Below, piece after piece: positions 8,420-17,837 of a stretch of 64,000 nt of DNA (positions are counted from its first letter, which is position 1; each line of letters opens with the position of its first letter). This DNA comes from CAZPUI01 sp964415525. Lineage in GTDB: Bacteria; Acidobacteriota; Holophagae; Holophagales; Holophagaceae. The stretch covers positions 1-64,000 of the forward strand of contig CAYQAS010000008.1 in the NCBI GenBank assembly GCA_964415525.1, in the 5' to 3' direction. Under the pieces are notes generated by a model. That model saw only the letters and a program-made list of their open reading frames with translations, had not been told where the DNA came from and did no database searches. Made by a program: the position numbers and the translations under genes.

Positions 8420-9049
8420 TCAGATATGAAAGGGTTCCAGTCCTTTCGGATGGCTGACCCAACGGGTGCCGGCCGCAGCATATCGCCGCAGTGACGCGCG
8501 ATCCTCAGGCGTGGCGTAATCCACACCAATCCGGGGTCCCGCCAACAGTTCCATTGGCGCCGCGCCGGGGCGCAGTTCCAGGCCTCCGGGCTGGAAGAGG
8601 GCGTGGTGGTTGAAGCCACGATCCAGGTCGAGGGCACGCGCCACGCGCCCCGGCCCCGCCAGAAGCGCGGTGCCGTGCGCCTTGCCCCGCCGCGCCTGGA
8701 TGGTCTCGAGACCCGCCAGGGGTTCACAGGCCCGGATGAGCACGGCCGAGCCCATGCCCTGAGGCCCTGTCACGACGTTCAGCATCGGATGCATGCCGTA
8801 GCAGACGAAGAGGTAGACCCGGCCCCCGGCTTCCCACATGGGCGCATTCCGCGGCGTGCGCCCCGAGCGGCAGTGGCTCGCGCTGTCCTCCGGGCCACCG
8901 TAGGCCTCCACCTCCGTGATCCGCAGAGCGACGTCCTCCCGCACCAGCACGCAGCCGATCAGATCCTGCGCCACGCGATCGACCTCCCGCAGGTAAAAGG
9001 CTTCCGGCAGAAGGGTGGTCGGATGGCTGATAGAAGGTTCTGGCGGCAT
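8420..9049 (-). CDS. DNA-3-methyladenine glycosylase, AAG/MPG type
   Basis: The 209-residue protein matches the alkyladenine glycosylase family, which excises alkylated bases for base-excision repair. Visible landmarks are LPEAFYLREVDRVAQDLIG, ITEVEAYGGPEDSASH (the Glu that activates water), VYLFVCYGMHPMLNVV, AVLIRACEPL and GPGRVARALDLD. The start MPPEPSISHPTTLLPEAF is chosen because the family usually begins only a few residues before LPxxFY. It is divergently transcribed from the giant HD protein, with 94 bp between the starts. Confidence 0.93.
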   Translation of the reverse strand: MPPEPSISHPTTLLPEAFYLREVDRVAQDLIGCVLVREDVALRITEVEAYGGPEDSASHCRSGRTPRNAPMWEAGGRVYLFVCYGMHPMLNVVTGPQGMGSAVLIRACEPLAGLETIQARRGKAHGTALLAGPGRVARALDLDRGFNHHALFQPGGLELRPGAAPMELLAGPRIGVDYATPEDRASLRRYAAAGTRWVSHPKGLEPFHI

Positions 9050-9143
9050 GATGTCCCCAAGTCCTACATGCTGCCACCGGCATCCAAGCCACAACTCCGG
9101 AGTTGCGTCATGCCCCTGCCCCTTCCCCGCCTGGACGGTCGCC

Positions 9144-12100
9144 ATGTTCACTGAAGTCCTGGGACGCAAGGGCTGGAAGGTCTCCGCCGCGGCGCTCGCG
9201 GAGGCGGCGAAGGTGGAGCATCCCCTCGACCGGGCGCTCTTCCTGGCGCTGCGCCTCGCCGGGGCCGGGCGCGGCGAATCCCTGGAGACGTGGCGCGAGA
9301 CCATGCAGGCGGAGGTTCGGCGCCGCATCTTTCCCGAGCGGTTCGGCGAAGGCCAACCCAAGATCGTGGCGGTGGGGGACCGATTCCTGCCCTTGGCCGA
9401 GGCCGCCGTGGCGCACCTCGTGGCGGAAGCGCCGGAGTCCGTTTCCGCCCTGCTGCCCTTCGAGCCCCTCTCAGAAGAGGAATTGCGGCGCTGGCCCTCC
9501 GGCGAGGACTACGCCCGGCTCATGTCGCACATGGTCCAGGACGGCTTCCGGATCTGCCTCGCCATGGCCCAATACTGGCGGGGGCTCACCATCCAGGACC
9601 ACGTCCTCGGCGTCACGGGCCTCGCCCTGTGGATGGGCCGCCAACTGGCGAAGGTGATCCCTGTGGACCTGCCCCTGCTCCACGGCGGCGCCATCGGCCA
9701 CGATGTTGGCAAGTTTGGCTGCATCGGAGACGAGGCCAAGCGCACCCCGCGCCTGCACTACCACTACACGCACCAGTACTACGCCACCCGCGGGCTGGTG
9801 GGCCTCGGGCACGTGGCCACGAATCACAGCTGCTGGGACCTGGAGCGCATCCGCCTGCCCATCGAGATCCAGCTGCTCATCTACGCCGACTTCCGTGTGA
9901 AGGACGTCAAGGGCGAGGACGGCAAATGGCGCATGGCCGTCATCAGCCTGAAGGAGGCCTTCGACACCATCCTCGACAAGCTGGAGAACGTCGACCAGGC
10001 CAAGTACGAGCGCTACCAGAAGGTCTACCGCAAGCTGCGGGATCTGGAGGACTACGCCCTCACCCTGGGGGTAGAACTCGATCCGCCTGGCGTGGCCCGT
10101 TCCCGGCGTCCTGCGCCCTACGCGCCCCCCGGCCTCGACATCGTGGCATTGCTGGCGGGGCGTCAGCGGCCGGATGCGGTGGCCATGGCCACGGGCGCCC
10201 AGGTGCCCGCCACGGTGCGGCTCTTCGCGGAGGCGCACACCCTGGGCGTGCTGGAGCGGCTGCGAGATCTCCCTTCCCTGCGCACCCTGCTGGAGTCCGC
10301 CCGATCCCTCAAGGGCTGGCGCGACCTGCGCACCCTGCTGGGCATCCTCGGCGACTACGCCCCGGCCCTCAGTCAGGAGCAGAAGGACCTCGCCCTCGAG
10401 TTCCTGTGGGAGCTGCTGCGCCACAAGGATGACGACATCCGCTATCAGGCCACCTGCCGCATCGCCGACATCCTGGCCCTCGGCGATGAGGCCTGGTCGA
10501 AGGACCTGCCGGATGGCGTGGAACCCCAGGAAGCGGACTGGATGTTCACCCGATTCCGGCGCGTGCTGGATCTGCTGGACCTCGCCCCCGCCGACGCCGA
10601 AGAGGACATGGGCGCCACGGAGAAGGTCTGCTATGCCGTGCCGATCTTCCTGCGCCGCTTCTTCCATCGCGCGGATGCCGAGGTTTCCGCCAAGGCCCAC
10701 GCCGTCACCGTGGCGCACCTGCTGGCCCGCCAGGGCGATCCCCGCCCCCTCGTCGGCCTCTACACCTGCGAGAGCTTCGAACTGCTGATCGATCGCCTGA
10801 GCGCCGACGAGCTGCAGCAGCTACCGGAACTGGCCCTAGGCTGGGCGTTTCACGCCGTGCCTCCCACCCGCCTGATGGCCTGGCGCCTGCTTGCCCAGTT
10901 GGCGCGCAAATCCCGCGAGCATGTCAACCTCCGCGAACCTTTGCGGGGCGCGGCACTCCACCTGGGCACCGACGTCTCGCGCACATCCCGAGTAGCGGAG
11001 CTCTTCGTTCTCGAAGGCATTGCCCGGGATCTGGGACTCGACGACCTCGCGGCCCGCTGCACGGAGCTGCGCGAGCAGGACCGCACGCCCCGGCGCGAGG
11101 TCTCCCTGCGCAACCTCAAAGCCCAGGTGGACTGGGTGGAGAAGAAGTCGAACTGCGACTACCTGCTCTGGTGCGTGCGGGATCGCCAGGCCACGGGCCG
11201 GGATCGCGAGGGTACCTTCGCCAACGAGATCACCTTCCACCTCGCCAACATCCTCAAGGTGAGCCGCGTCGAAGGCGCCCGTTTCCATGCCGGGCGTTGC
11301 CTGCTGAGCCTGCTGCCGCTGCTGTCGGACACCCAGCGCAACGATCTCTCCGTGGAGCTGATGCGCAGCCTTCAGCTGGAAGGCGAGGCGGTGGCACGCT
11401 ACATCCCCCGCTTTCTCGGCCCCGTGCTGGCAAGCCTGCCCGCGCAGGAGCTGGAGGAGATCATCGCCGACCTGGAAGGCGAGGCCCGACGCGGCTCCGA
11501 GGCGCTCCAGCGGCTGCTCCTGCAGACCACCGCGTGGCTCATCCTCAGCCTGGATCCCGACACACTCTCCACCATCCTGCGCCGCCGCCTCATGGGCATC
11601 CTGCTCGGCTCCCTCGCGGACACGCGCCCTTCCACGGTGCACGAGGGCTTCGCCCTCTTCGCCATGCTGCTGGACCGCCTCATGGACCGGCCCGAGGACC
11701 CGCGCCTCACGCCGGTGCTGGAATTGGCCACCCGTAAGTTCCTCAGCCTCATCACCCACGCCGAGGGGGACGACGGCCGCCTCTTCCTGATCGCCCAGGC
11801 CCTTTCGGGGCTCGACAAGGCGCTGGAGCAGGCAGCACCGGCCCCGATCTTCCTCCAGAAGCCCCGCACGGGCTTCCTGCCGGGCACCTTCGATCCCTTC
11901 ACCTCCGCCCACGAGAATGTCGTGCGCCGCGCCCTGGCCCACTGTGACGAGGTCTGGGTGCAGGTGGACGACTTCAGCTGGCGCAAGCACGCCCAGCCGC
12001 GGAACACGCGCCTGGAGCTGACCTGGATGGCGCTGGCGGGCCTGCCGGAGGCCTTCCTGTCGCCCCTGGCGCCGCCTGTGAACCTCGCCCACGAGGAGAG

Positions 12101-13952
12101 CCTGCGGGGGCTGGAGCGGCGCATGGGCCTGCGCTCCCTGCACTTCATCATCGGCAGCGATGTGGTCGCCGCCGCCAGCGCCTACAAGGATCCGGACGCC
12201 CACATCTTCACCATCCCGCACCTCATGCCCGTGCGGGAGGGCGAGGGCGAGGTCCCGCCCGAGGCGCTGATGGCCCACTTCAAGGGCGGTGTGCAGGTGT
12301 TTCGCGTGGCCGCCCGGGTGCGCACCATCTCGTCGACCTCCCTGCGCAAGGCCTTCGACCAGCGGGAGGATCTGGAGGCCTACTGCGATCCCCTGGTGGC
12401 CCGCACCCTGAAGGAACGCCGGCTCTACGTGAACTACCCCGCGCGCAAGGAGGAGATCTTCCGCTCCCAGTGGACGCTGGATGCCCACTGCGACTGCCGC
12501 GGCTTGCCGGAATCCCTGAAGGCCGTCTCGCGGATCGAGGGGCTGCACCCTGCCGAGCGCTGGACCGACAGCCGCGGCGCCTGCATGGTGCTGAAGAGTT
12601 CTCAGACCGGTCGAGAACTCGCCGCCCTCACGTGGCAGGAGGCCGCCTCCGCCGCTCTGCCGGTGCTGCTCGGAGATTCGGGCCTGACGCGCTCCCATGG
12701 CATTCCGCTCATGGGCAGAGGCGCCCTGGTGGAGGGCGTGGCCATCGCACCCGAGGACGCCCGGCCCTCTCACCTCGACTACCTGCTCTGCCAGGCCATG
12801 GGACGTTGGCTGGACGACGGCCTGCTCTATGCGTTGGTGGGCGTGCCGCCCACGGACGACGGCAGCTTCTGGAACGTGCTGCGCCGGCACGGGGCGGGCT
12901 GGCTGGATGCGGCCCCCGGCGCCCACGGCGTGCGCTGGGCCGCCATGGACCTCTCCAACCCCCTGGTGGTGGTGCACGACCTCGAACAGCTCCTCCAGCC
13001 CCAGTATTACCGGCACCCGCGCATCCGCGAGGCCCTGCGCCGCTTCCGCCGCGCCATGGCGGGCTTCTTCGCGGATCGCAATCCGGGCGCGACGCTCCTG
13101 CACATCCCCGAGATGGAGACCAAGCGGGAGTTGGCGGGGGGCGTGGAGTCCCGTGCCGCCTCCGGCAACCGGCACGTGGTGCTGGGCATGGGCCGTCAGT
13201 TCAGCCGCGACACCGTGCAGGACTGCCCGACCCTGGCCCTGGACCTGGAGCGATTCCTCACCTGGCAGGGCTACGAGGCGGGGCTGCACCCGGCCTACGG
13301 CAGCCCGGACCTGGACATGCAGCTCAACACCGCGCGGGAGCTGGGACGGCAGGCCATCCTCCTGGTGCCCTTCCTCATGACCGCGGAACCCGTCCTCCAG
13401 GTGGTCGCCGCCTGCCAGCGGGTGAAGATCCGCCTCAAGGAAGTGCGCATCGGCTTCACGAACGCCGCCGTCCATGCGGAACTCCAGCAGGCGGGGGTGC
13501 CCCACCGCATCGGCTCCGTCGTCCCCCGCTGGCGCAGCGTATTGCGGGAGAGCACCCTCGTGCCCTTCATCGGCGGCTGGTCGATCCTGGGGCGCCGCCC
13601 CGTGCTGGGGAACCTCGTCAAGTCCCTCAACGACTGCCTGCCGTACCACGATCCCCATCCCCTGGGGCTGGAGCATCAGGACGCCCTGGACTTCAGCCGC
13701 ATGGCCCTGGAGCAGGGCGTGCAGCTCTTCGAGGCCCTGGAATCCGTCTACCGCGAACAGGAGGGCCGCCTGCTCACCCTGCAGGACCTCGGCATCGTCG
13801 TGCGCCGCCCCCGCTGCCCTCCCTTTCCCCGGGGCTTCCTGCCCCCGAAGGATGCCTTCCCCAGCCAGATCATCGCCGAGGACCTCCAGGCCCTGGCCCG
13901 ACTGCTGCCGGAAGGACACCACGCCCACAAGGAAGGGTGGGGGAGAGAGTAG
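9144..13952 (+). CDS. Giant multidomain protein: HD phosphohydrolase, helical repeats, NadD-like nucleotidyltransferase, C-terminal domains
   Basis: The 1602-residue protein starts at MFTEVLGRKGWKVSAAAL. An HD metal-binding domain is complete in its key residues: H153, H186-D187 in AIGHDVGKF, and D249. Residues about 340-900 are Leu-rich helical, HEAT/ARM-like in character. Residues about 908-1100 form a nucleotidyltransferase of the NadD/CoaD superfamily, with GTFDPFTSAHENV replacing the usual GTFDPxHxGH, FIIGSD, and ISSTSLRKA near 1062 as the C-terminal motif. Residues about 1110-1270 look GNAT-like. The last 300 contain VLGMGRQFSRDTVQD and a Rossmann-like segment I cannot name. A canonical nadD is present at 55.2 kb, so this is not the housekeeping enzyme. 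I vaguely recall similar long HD-cytidyltransferase proteins in Firmicutes. Function unknown. Confidence 0.8.
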   Translation: MFTEVLGRKGWKVSAAALAEAAKVEHPLDRALFLALRLAGAGRGESLETWRETMQAEVRRRIFPERFGEGQPKIVAVGDRFLPLAEAAVAHLVAEAPESVSALLPFEPLSEEELRRWPSGEDYARLMSHMVQDGFRICLAMAQYWRGLTIQDHVLGVTGLALWMGRQLAKVIPVDLPLLHGGAIGHDVGKFGCIGDEAKRTPRLHYHYTHQYYATRGLVGLGHVATNHSCWDLERIRLPIEIQLLIYADFRVKDVKGEDGKWRMAVISLKEAFDTILDKLENVDQAKYERYQKVYRKLRDLEDYALTLGVELDPPGVARSRRPAPYAPPGLDIVALLAGRQRPDAVAMATGAQVPATVRLFAEAHTLGVLERLRDLPSLRTLLESARSLKGWRDLRTLLGILGDYAPALSQEQKDLALEFLWELLRHKDDDIRYQATCRIADILALGDEAWSKDLPDGVEPQEADWMFTRFRRVLDLLDLAPADAEEDMGATEKVCYAVPIFLRRFFHRADAEVSAKAHAVTVAHLLARQGDPRPLVGLYTCESFELLIDRLSADELQQLPELALGWAFHAVPPTRLMAWRLLAQLARKSREHVNLREPLRGAALHLGTDVSRTSRVAELFVLEGIARDLGLDDLAARCTELREQDRTPRREVSLRNLKAQVDWVEKKSNCDYLLWCVRDRQATGRDREGTFANEITFHLANILKVSRVEGARFHAGRCLLSLLPLLSDTQRNDLSVELMRSLQLEGEAVARYIPRFLGPVLASLPAQELEEIIADLEGEARRGSEALQRLLLQTTAWLILSLDPDTLSTILRRRLMGILLGSLADTRPSTVHEGFALFAMLLDRLMDRPEDPRLTPVLELATRKFLSLITHAEGDDGRLFLIAQALSGLDKALEQAAPAPIFLQKPRTGFLPGTFDPFTSAHENVVRRALAHCDEVWVQVDDFSWRKHAQPRNTRLELTWMALAGLPEAFLSPLAPPVNLAHEESLRGLERRMGLRSLHFIIGSDVVAAASAYKDPDAHIFTIPHLMPVREGEGEVPPEALMAHFKGGVQVFRVAARVRTISSTSLRKAFDQREDLEAYCDPLVARTLKERRLYVNYPARKEEIFRSQWTLDAHCDCRGLPESLKAVSRIEGLHPAERWTDSRGACMVLKSSQTGRELAALTWQEAASAALPVLLGDSGLTRSHGIPLMGRGALVEGVAIAPEDARPSHLDYLLCQAMGRWLDDGLLYALVGVPPTDDGSFWNVLRRHGAGWLDAAPGAHGVRWAAMDLSNPLVVVHDLEQLLQPQYYRHPRIREALRRFRRAMAGFFADRNPGATLLHIPEMETKRELAGGVESRAASGNRHVVLGMGRQFSRDTVQDCPTLALDLERFLTWQGYEAGLHPAYGSPDLDMQLNTARELGRQAILLVPFLMTAEPVLQVVAACQRVKIRLKEVRIGFTNAAVHAELQQAGVPHRIGSVVPRWRSVLRESTLVPFIGGWSILGRRPVLGNLVKSLNDCLPYHDPHPLGLEHQDALDFSRMALEQGVQLFEALESVYREQEGRLLTLQDLGIVVRRPRCPPFPRGFLPPKDAFPSQIIAEDLQALARLLPEGHHAHKEGWGRE

Positions 13953-14003
13953 GGCCTGTGCTCGATGTGGATGCGAACCGCGCCCCACATCGAAAACAGG
14001 CCC
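13952..14003 (+). other. Long hairpin between the giant HD gene and the dehydrogenase-like gene
   Basis: The arms GGGCCTGT plus TCGATGTGG (13952-13970) pair with CCACATCGA plus ACAGGCCC (13985-14003). This gives 17 bp with one 2x2 internal loop and a 14-nt loop. The left arm begins on the stop codon of the upstream gene. No U-tract follows, so it may be a processing or attenuation element rather than a classical terminator. Confidence 0.6.
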
Positions 14004-14129
14004 AAAGGCGGTCTGCGCGCCCTGCCTGCCACTTCCCCTTGTAACTCAAGCCCAGCGGGCCTCCGTGCTACATTCGAGCCGGCTTCCCGCGCATGGCCCC
14101 GCCCGCGTCGTGGGGCACGGAGAACCAGG

Positions 14130-15350
14130 ATGGACGTTTTCGGAAACGGGCGCGCAGCGCTGCTGGGGGATGCGGTCATGGCGGAGCGCCTGGGCTGGCC
14201 CAAGCGTAGACGCAGCCTGGAAGAACCCGAGATCCTGCTGAGTCCGGTGGAGGGCGATCCCCGCCTGGAGCCCTGGATCGCCCACCGCCGCCCGGTGCCG
14301 ACCCTGGAGGCCCTCTGGAAGCGCCCCGCCGCGACGCCCACCTGGACCTACCTGAAGGATGTCGAGGGCCTGCCCAAGTATCTCGAGCGGCTCGCCGCGC
14401 CGAAGCGCGACCGCGATCTGGTCGTAGGCATCACGGGCCTGGGCCGCGTGGGCGGTCTGGCCGCGGGCGCCCTCAGCACCGTCGCCAAGCGCCACAGCCG
14501 CATCGGCACCCTGCTCATCCACGATGCCGAGGCCTCCAACCAGGAACGCTGGCGCCTGGAGCTGGGCTCCGTGGCCTGTTGGGGCGAGCCGGATGCCCTG
14601 CCGGTGGTGGAGTCCGTCACCCTCGCGGAGATGTTCCAGCGCTGCGACGCCGTCCTCTTTGCTGCCGCCGCCTGGGTGCCGCCCCTCGAGGCCACCGGCG
14701 ACATGCGCCTGCCGCAGTTCCCCGGCAATCGCGCCATCCTCCAGGAGGCCCTGGCGGAGTCCTCCCGCGCCAACTTCAGCGGCCTCTTCCTCATGGTGAG
14801 CGACCCCGTGGAGGTCCTGGCCCAGGCCAGCTTCCACGACAGCAACATCGACGCCACGGGCGCCTTCACCGGCCTGGGCCTCGCCCCGGAGCGCATCGCG
14901 GGCCTCGCCCTGGGCGTGATGTGGGGCCGCGCCCTCTGTGCCGCCCGAGCGGAAGGACGAGAAGAAGGCGTGCGCGCCACGGGCCTGCCCCTGGGACCGC
15001 ACTCCACGGAAGTGCTCGTCTACGACGACCCGCAGGATCCCGACCTCCATCTCTGCCGCCACATGAACGAGGCCGCCCGCTACGGCAACCTGCGGGTGCG
15101 GGAGCTGGGCTACCTGCCCTACGTGGGCCCCGCCCTCTCCTCCATCGTGCTGGCCCTGCCCCGCCTCTTCGCGGGCAAGGACATCCTCGCCAGCAGCCTC
15201 CTCGGCGGCCTCTACTTCGGCGCCCCGGCACGGCTCGACTGGGGCATCGTCCCCCGCACCCAGCGCCTCGGCCCCGTGGCCCGCAAGGAGGTCCACGGCC
15301 TCCACTCCATGCTGCAGAAGCGCATGGAGCGGCTCGGCGCAGCGTTCTAG
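14130..15350 (+). CDS. Malate/lactate dehydrogenase-like protein
   Basis: The 406-residue protein has an N-terminal extension of about 90 residues, then a Rossmann nucleotide-binding start (VVGITGLGRVGGLAAGAL, about 97-114). The rest follows the LDH/MDH plan: LLIHDAEASNQERWRLEL, DAVLFAAAAWVPP, FLMVSDPVEVLAQASF, and LGPHSTEVLV with H291 where the family has its catalytic histidine. Substrate-specificity residues are not obviously conserved. The acidic residue expected at the end of beta-2 appears in IHDAEA, favouring NAD over NADP. It follows the giant HD/nucleotidyltransferase gene by 177 bp on the same strand, which suggests a functional link. The true substrate is unknown. Confidence 0.72.
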   Translation: MDVFGNGRAALLGDAVMAERLGWPKRRRSLEEPEILLSPVEGDPRLEPWIAHRRPVPTLEALWKRPAATPTWTYLKDVEGLPKYLERLAAPKRDRDLVVGITGLGRVGGLAAGALSTVAKRHSRIGTLLIHDAEASNQERWRLELGSVACWGEPDALPVVESVTLAEMFQRCDAVLFAAAAWVPPLEATGDMRLPQFPGNRAILQEALAESSRANFSGLFLMVSDPVEVLAQASFHDSNIDATGAFTGLGLAPERIAGLALGVMWGRALCAARAEGREEGVRATGLPLGPHSTEVLVYDDPQDPDLHLCRHMNEAARYGNLRVRELGYLPYVGPALSSIVLALPRLFAGKDILASSLLGGLYFGAPARLDWGIVPRTQRLGPVARKEVHGLHSMLQKRMERLGAAF

Positions 15351-15613
15351 CGATCCCACCTCGGAGTTCGCGCGGTTTATTCCGGATTCGGCTTGATCGG
15401 TTCTTCGTCAGGTTGAGGGCAGTGCTCGGCAGTTGGAGCCGCAGATCTGCACCGTTTGGGCTTCGCCCAAGCCTGTGCCGAACCGCTCTACGCCGCCCGG
15501 CTGGCGCCAGTTGGCTACTCCAACGGCACGATTGGGGTTTATAGATCCATGTCCGCCCTCGGCCTGCGGATAATCGGAGGATCCGCCGCCTAACGCCCCC
15601 CGGAGGGACACCC
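15351..15613. other. Intergenic region before the NuoE-like gene
   Basis: No gene was seen in these 263 bp. A short perfect hairpin, TTGGGC-TTC-GCCCAA, lies at 15456-15470. A GGAGGG ribosome site directly precedes the next ATG. Confidence 0.5.
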
Positions 15614-16078
15614 ATGGACCTCGCCTTCATCGATGCCGACACCGCCGAGCTCTGCGCGGAGGACCCCAGTCAGGTCATCCCGCTCCTGCAGGTGGTGCAG
15701 GAGAAGCGCGGCTTTGTTCCCGAGGACGCCCTGCGGGAGATCGCCGCCATCACCGGCGCGCCGGAGAGCGAGGTCTTCAGCGTCGTCACCTTCTACAAGC
15801 AGTTCCGGCTGCGGCCCCCGGGCAGGTTCCTCATCAAGGTCTGCGACGGCACAGCCTGTCATGTCATGGGCAGCCCGGTGCTGCTGGATGTGCTGGCGGA
15901 CGAGCTGAAGTTGACCGCCGGCGACACGACCGACGACGGCCTCTTCACCCTGGAGCCCGTGGCCTGTCTGGGCTGCTGCTCCCTCGCGCCGGTGCTCATG
16001 ATCAACGGCGAGACCCACGGCGGGCTCACGCCCCAGAAGGTGCGGACGCTCATCAAGGCGACGCGGAGGAAGGCATGA
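15614..16078 (+). CDS. NuoE-like [2Fe-2S] subunit of a soluble NAD(P)H oxidoreductase
   Basis: The 154-residue protein is of the 24-kDa complex I/HndA type. A four-helix N-terminal part (IPLLQVVQEKRGFVPEDAL, SVVTFYKQF) precedes a thioredoxin-like domain. Its four ligands for one [2Fe-2S] cluster are C77 and C82 (CDGTACH) and C118 and C122 (CLGCCS). It transfers electrons alongside the NuoF-like flavoprotein encoded next, whose ATG overlaps this stop as ATGA. The context (no membrane arm genes, hybrid third subunit) argues for a soluble complex rather than respiratory complex I, whose nuoABCD genes lie separately at 30-33 kb. Confidence 0.93.
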   Translation: MDLAFIDADTAELCAEDPSQVIPLLQVVQEKRGFVPEDALREIAAITGAPESEVFSVVTFYKQFRLRPPGRFLIKVCDGTACHVMGSPVLLDVLADELKLTAGDTTDDGLFTLEPVACLGCCSLAPVLMINGETHGGLTPQKVRTLIKATRRKA

Positions 16079-17832
16079 CGACCCTCACGGTGGGCATGGC
16101 CACCTGCGGCCTCAGCGCGGGCGCAGCGGCGGTCTTTGAGACGTTCCAGAAGCTCGCGAAAGAAGGCGTGTCGGTCGCCAGCACCGGCTGCATGGGCATG
16201 TGCTATCGCGAGCCCCTGGTGGAGGTGGATGACGGTACGGCCCGAACCCTATACGGCGGCGTGGATGCTGCAGGCGCGGAACGCATCTATCGTGAGCACA
16301 TCGAGGGTGGGCGACCGGTGGAAGACCTGCGGGTGATCGCCCCGGACGGCTCCGGCCCGGAGGCCTCCTACCTCGCACGGCAGGTCAAGATCGTGCTGCG
16401 CAACTGCGGCCATCTGGATCCCGACAGCATCGATGCCTACGAGGCACGTGGCGGCTACGACGCCATCCGGAAGGTGCTGTCCACGGGCGACCGCGAGGCC
16501 GTCATCCGCACCGTGATCGCATCCGGCTTGCGGGGCCGCGGGGGCGGCGGCTTTCCCACGGGCACCAAGTGGTCCTTCGCCGCGAAGTCGCCAGGGGATG
16601 TCAAATACGTCATCTGCAACGCCGACGAGGGCGATCCCGGCGCATTCATGGACCGTTCGGTCCTGGAAGGCGACCCCCACAGCGTCATCGAGGGCATGAT
16701 GATCGCCGGCTACGCCATCGGCGCCGAACACGGCTACATCTACTGCCGCGCCGAATACCCGCTGGCGGTGCAGCGCCTGCGCCACGCAATCGCCGACCTG
16801 AAGGCGCGGGGCTACCTGGGCTCCGGCATCTTCGATTCCCACTTCAGCTTCGAGCTGAAGCTCAAGGAGGGCGCGGGCGCCTTTGTCTGCGGCGAGGAAA
16901 CGGCCCTCATGGCCTCCATCGAAGGCAAGCGCGGCACGCCGCGTCCACGCCCCCCCTACCCCGCCCTGAAGGGCCTCTGGGGCCAGCCGACCAACATCAA
17001 CAACGTGGAGACCTATGCCTCCGTGCCCTGGATCCTCACCCACGGTGCCGCAGCCTTCGCCGGCCACGGCACCGAGAAGAGCAAGGGCACCAAGGTCTTC
17101 GCCATCGCCGGCAAGGCCAAGCGCACGGGCCTGGTGGAAGTGCCCATGGGCCTCACCATCCGCGAGCTGGTCTTCGACGTGTGCGACGGCATCAAGGGCG
17201 ACCGCCCCTTCAAGGCCGTGCAGATGGGCGGCCCCAGCGGTGGCTGCATCCCGGCCTCCCTCGCGGACACGCCCATCGACTACGAGCGCATCACCGCCAC
17301 CGGCGCCATCATGGGCTCCGGCGGCATGGTGGTCCTGGACGACACCACCTGCATGGTGGAGCTGGCGCGCTTCTTCCTGAACTTCACCCAGGCGGAGAGC
17401 TGCGGCAAGTGCACCAGCTGCCGCGTGGGCACCCTGCGCATGCTGGAAATCCTCGAGGAGATCGTGGCGGGACGCGGCGTGGAGGCTCACCTCGCGCAGC
17501 TGGAGGAACTGGGTCAGGCCATCAAGACCACCAGCCAGTGCGGCCTGGGCCAGACGGCGCCGAATCCCGTGCTCACGACGCTGAAGTATTTCCGCGACGA
17601 ATACGAGGCCCACATCCGCGAGAAGCGCTGCCCGGCCCACGCCTGTGGCGCCCTGGTGAAGTTCCGCGTGATCCACGAGGCGTGCACCGGCTGCACACTC
17701 TGCGCCCGCGCCTGCCCGGCGGCCTGCATCGACGGCGCCCTCAAGACCGCCCACAGCATCGACGAAGATCGCTGCATCCGCTGCGGGAAGTGCTTCACCG
17801 TGTGCAACTTCAACGCCATCGAGAAGGTGTGA
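16075..17832 (+). CDS. NuoF/HndC-like NAD(H)- and FMN-binding subunit with C-terminal ferredoxin domain
   Basis: The 585-residue protein reads in order: an N-terminal thioredoxin-like [2Fe-2S] domain (C11, C39, C43), the NADH/FMN fold with GRGGGGFPTGTKW and CNADEGDPGAFMDRS, CGEETALMASIEG, an SLBB region, and the [4Fe-4S] cluster ESCGKCTSCRVGT with the distant Cys in SQCGLGQ. It ends with a two-[4Fe-4S] ferredoxin domain (CTGCTLCARACP and CIRCGKCFTVC). The extra N- and C-terminal clusters are typical of the HndC/HydB group of soluble, often electron-bifurcating enzymes rather than of respiratory NuoF. It is translationally coupled to the NuoE-like gene and followed 5 bp later by the hybrid subunit. 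Confidence 0.93.
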   Translation: MTTLTVGMATCGLSAGAAAVFETFQKLAKEGVSVASTGCMGMCYREPLVEVDDGTARTLYGGVDAAGAERIYREHIEGGRPVEDLRVIAPDGSGPEASYLARQVKIVLRNCGHLDPDSIDAYEARGGYDAIRKVLSTGDREAVIRTVIASGLRGRGGGGFPTGTKWSFAAKSPGDVKYVICNADEGDPGAFMDRSVLEGDPHSVIEGMMIAGYAIGAEHGYIYCRAEYPLAVQRLRHAIADLKARGYLGSGIFDSHFSFELKLKEGAGAFVCGEETALMASIEGKRGTPRPRPPYPALKGLWGQPTNINNVETYASVPWILTHGAAAFAGHGTEKSKGTKVFAIAGKAKRTGLVEVPMGLTIRELVFDVCDGIKGDRPFKAVQMGGPSGGCIPASLADTPIDYERITATGAIMGSGGMVVLDDTTCMVELARFFLNFTQAESCGKCTSCRVGTLRMLEILEEIVAGRGVEAHLAQLEELGQAIKTTSQCGLGQTAPNPVLTTLKYFRDEYEAHIREKRCPAHACGALVKFRVIHEACTGCTLCARACPAACIDGALKTAHSIDEDRCIRCGKCFTVCNFNAIEKV

Positions 17833-17837
17833 ATCCC

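Noticed and set aside
10836..13988. Antisense open frame of about 1050 codons opposite the giant HD gene
   Set aside because: Composition is His/Gly/Ala/Gln-rich nonsense, there are no motifs, and the sense strand has a clear domain series. This is a high-GC shadow frame.
13953..14129. Upstream extension of the dehydrogenase-like gene
   Set aside because: The extra residues are encoded by the hairpin region and are not family-like; the Met at MDVFGNGRA has a better ribosome site.
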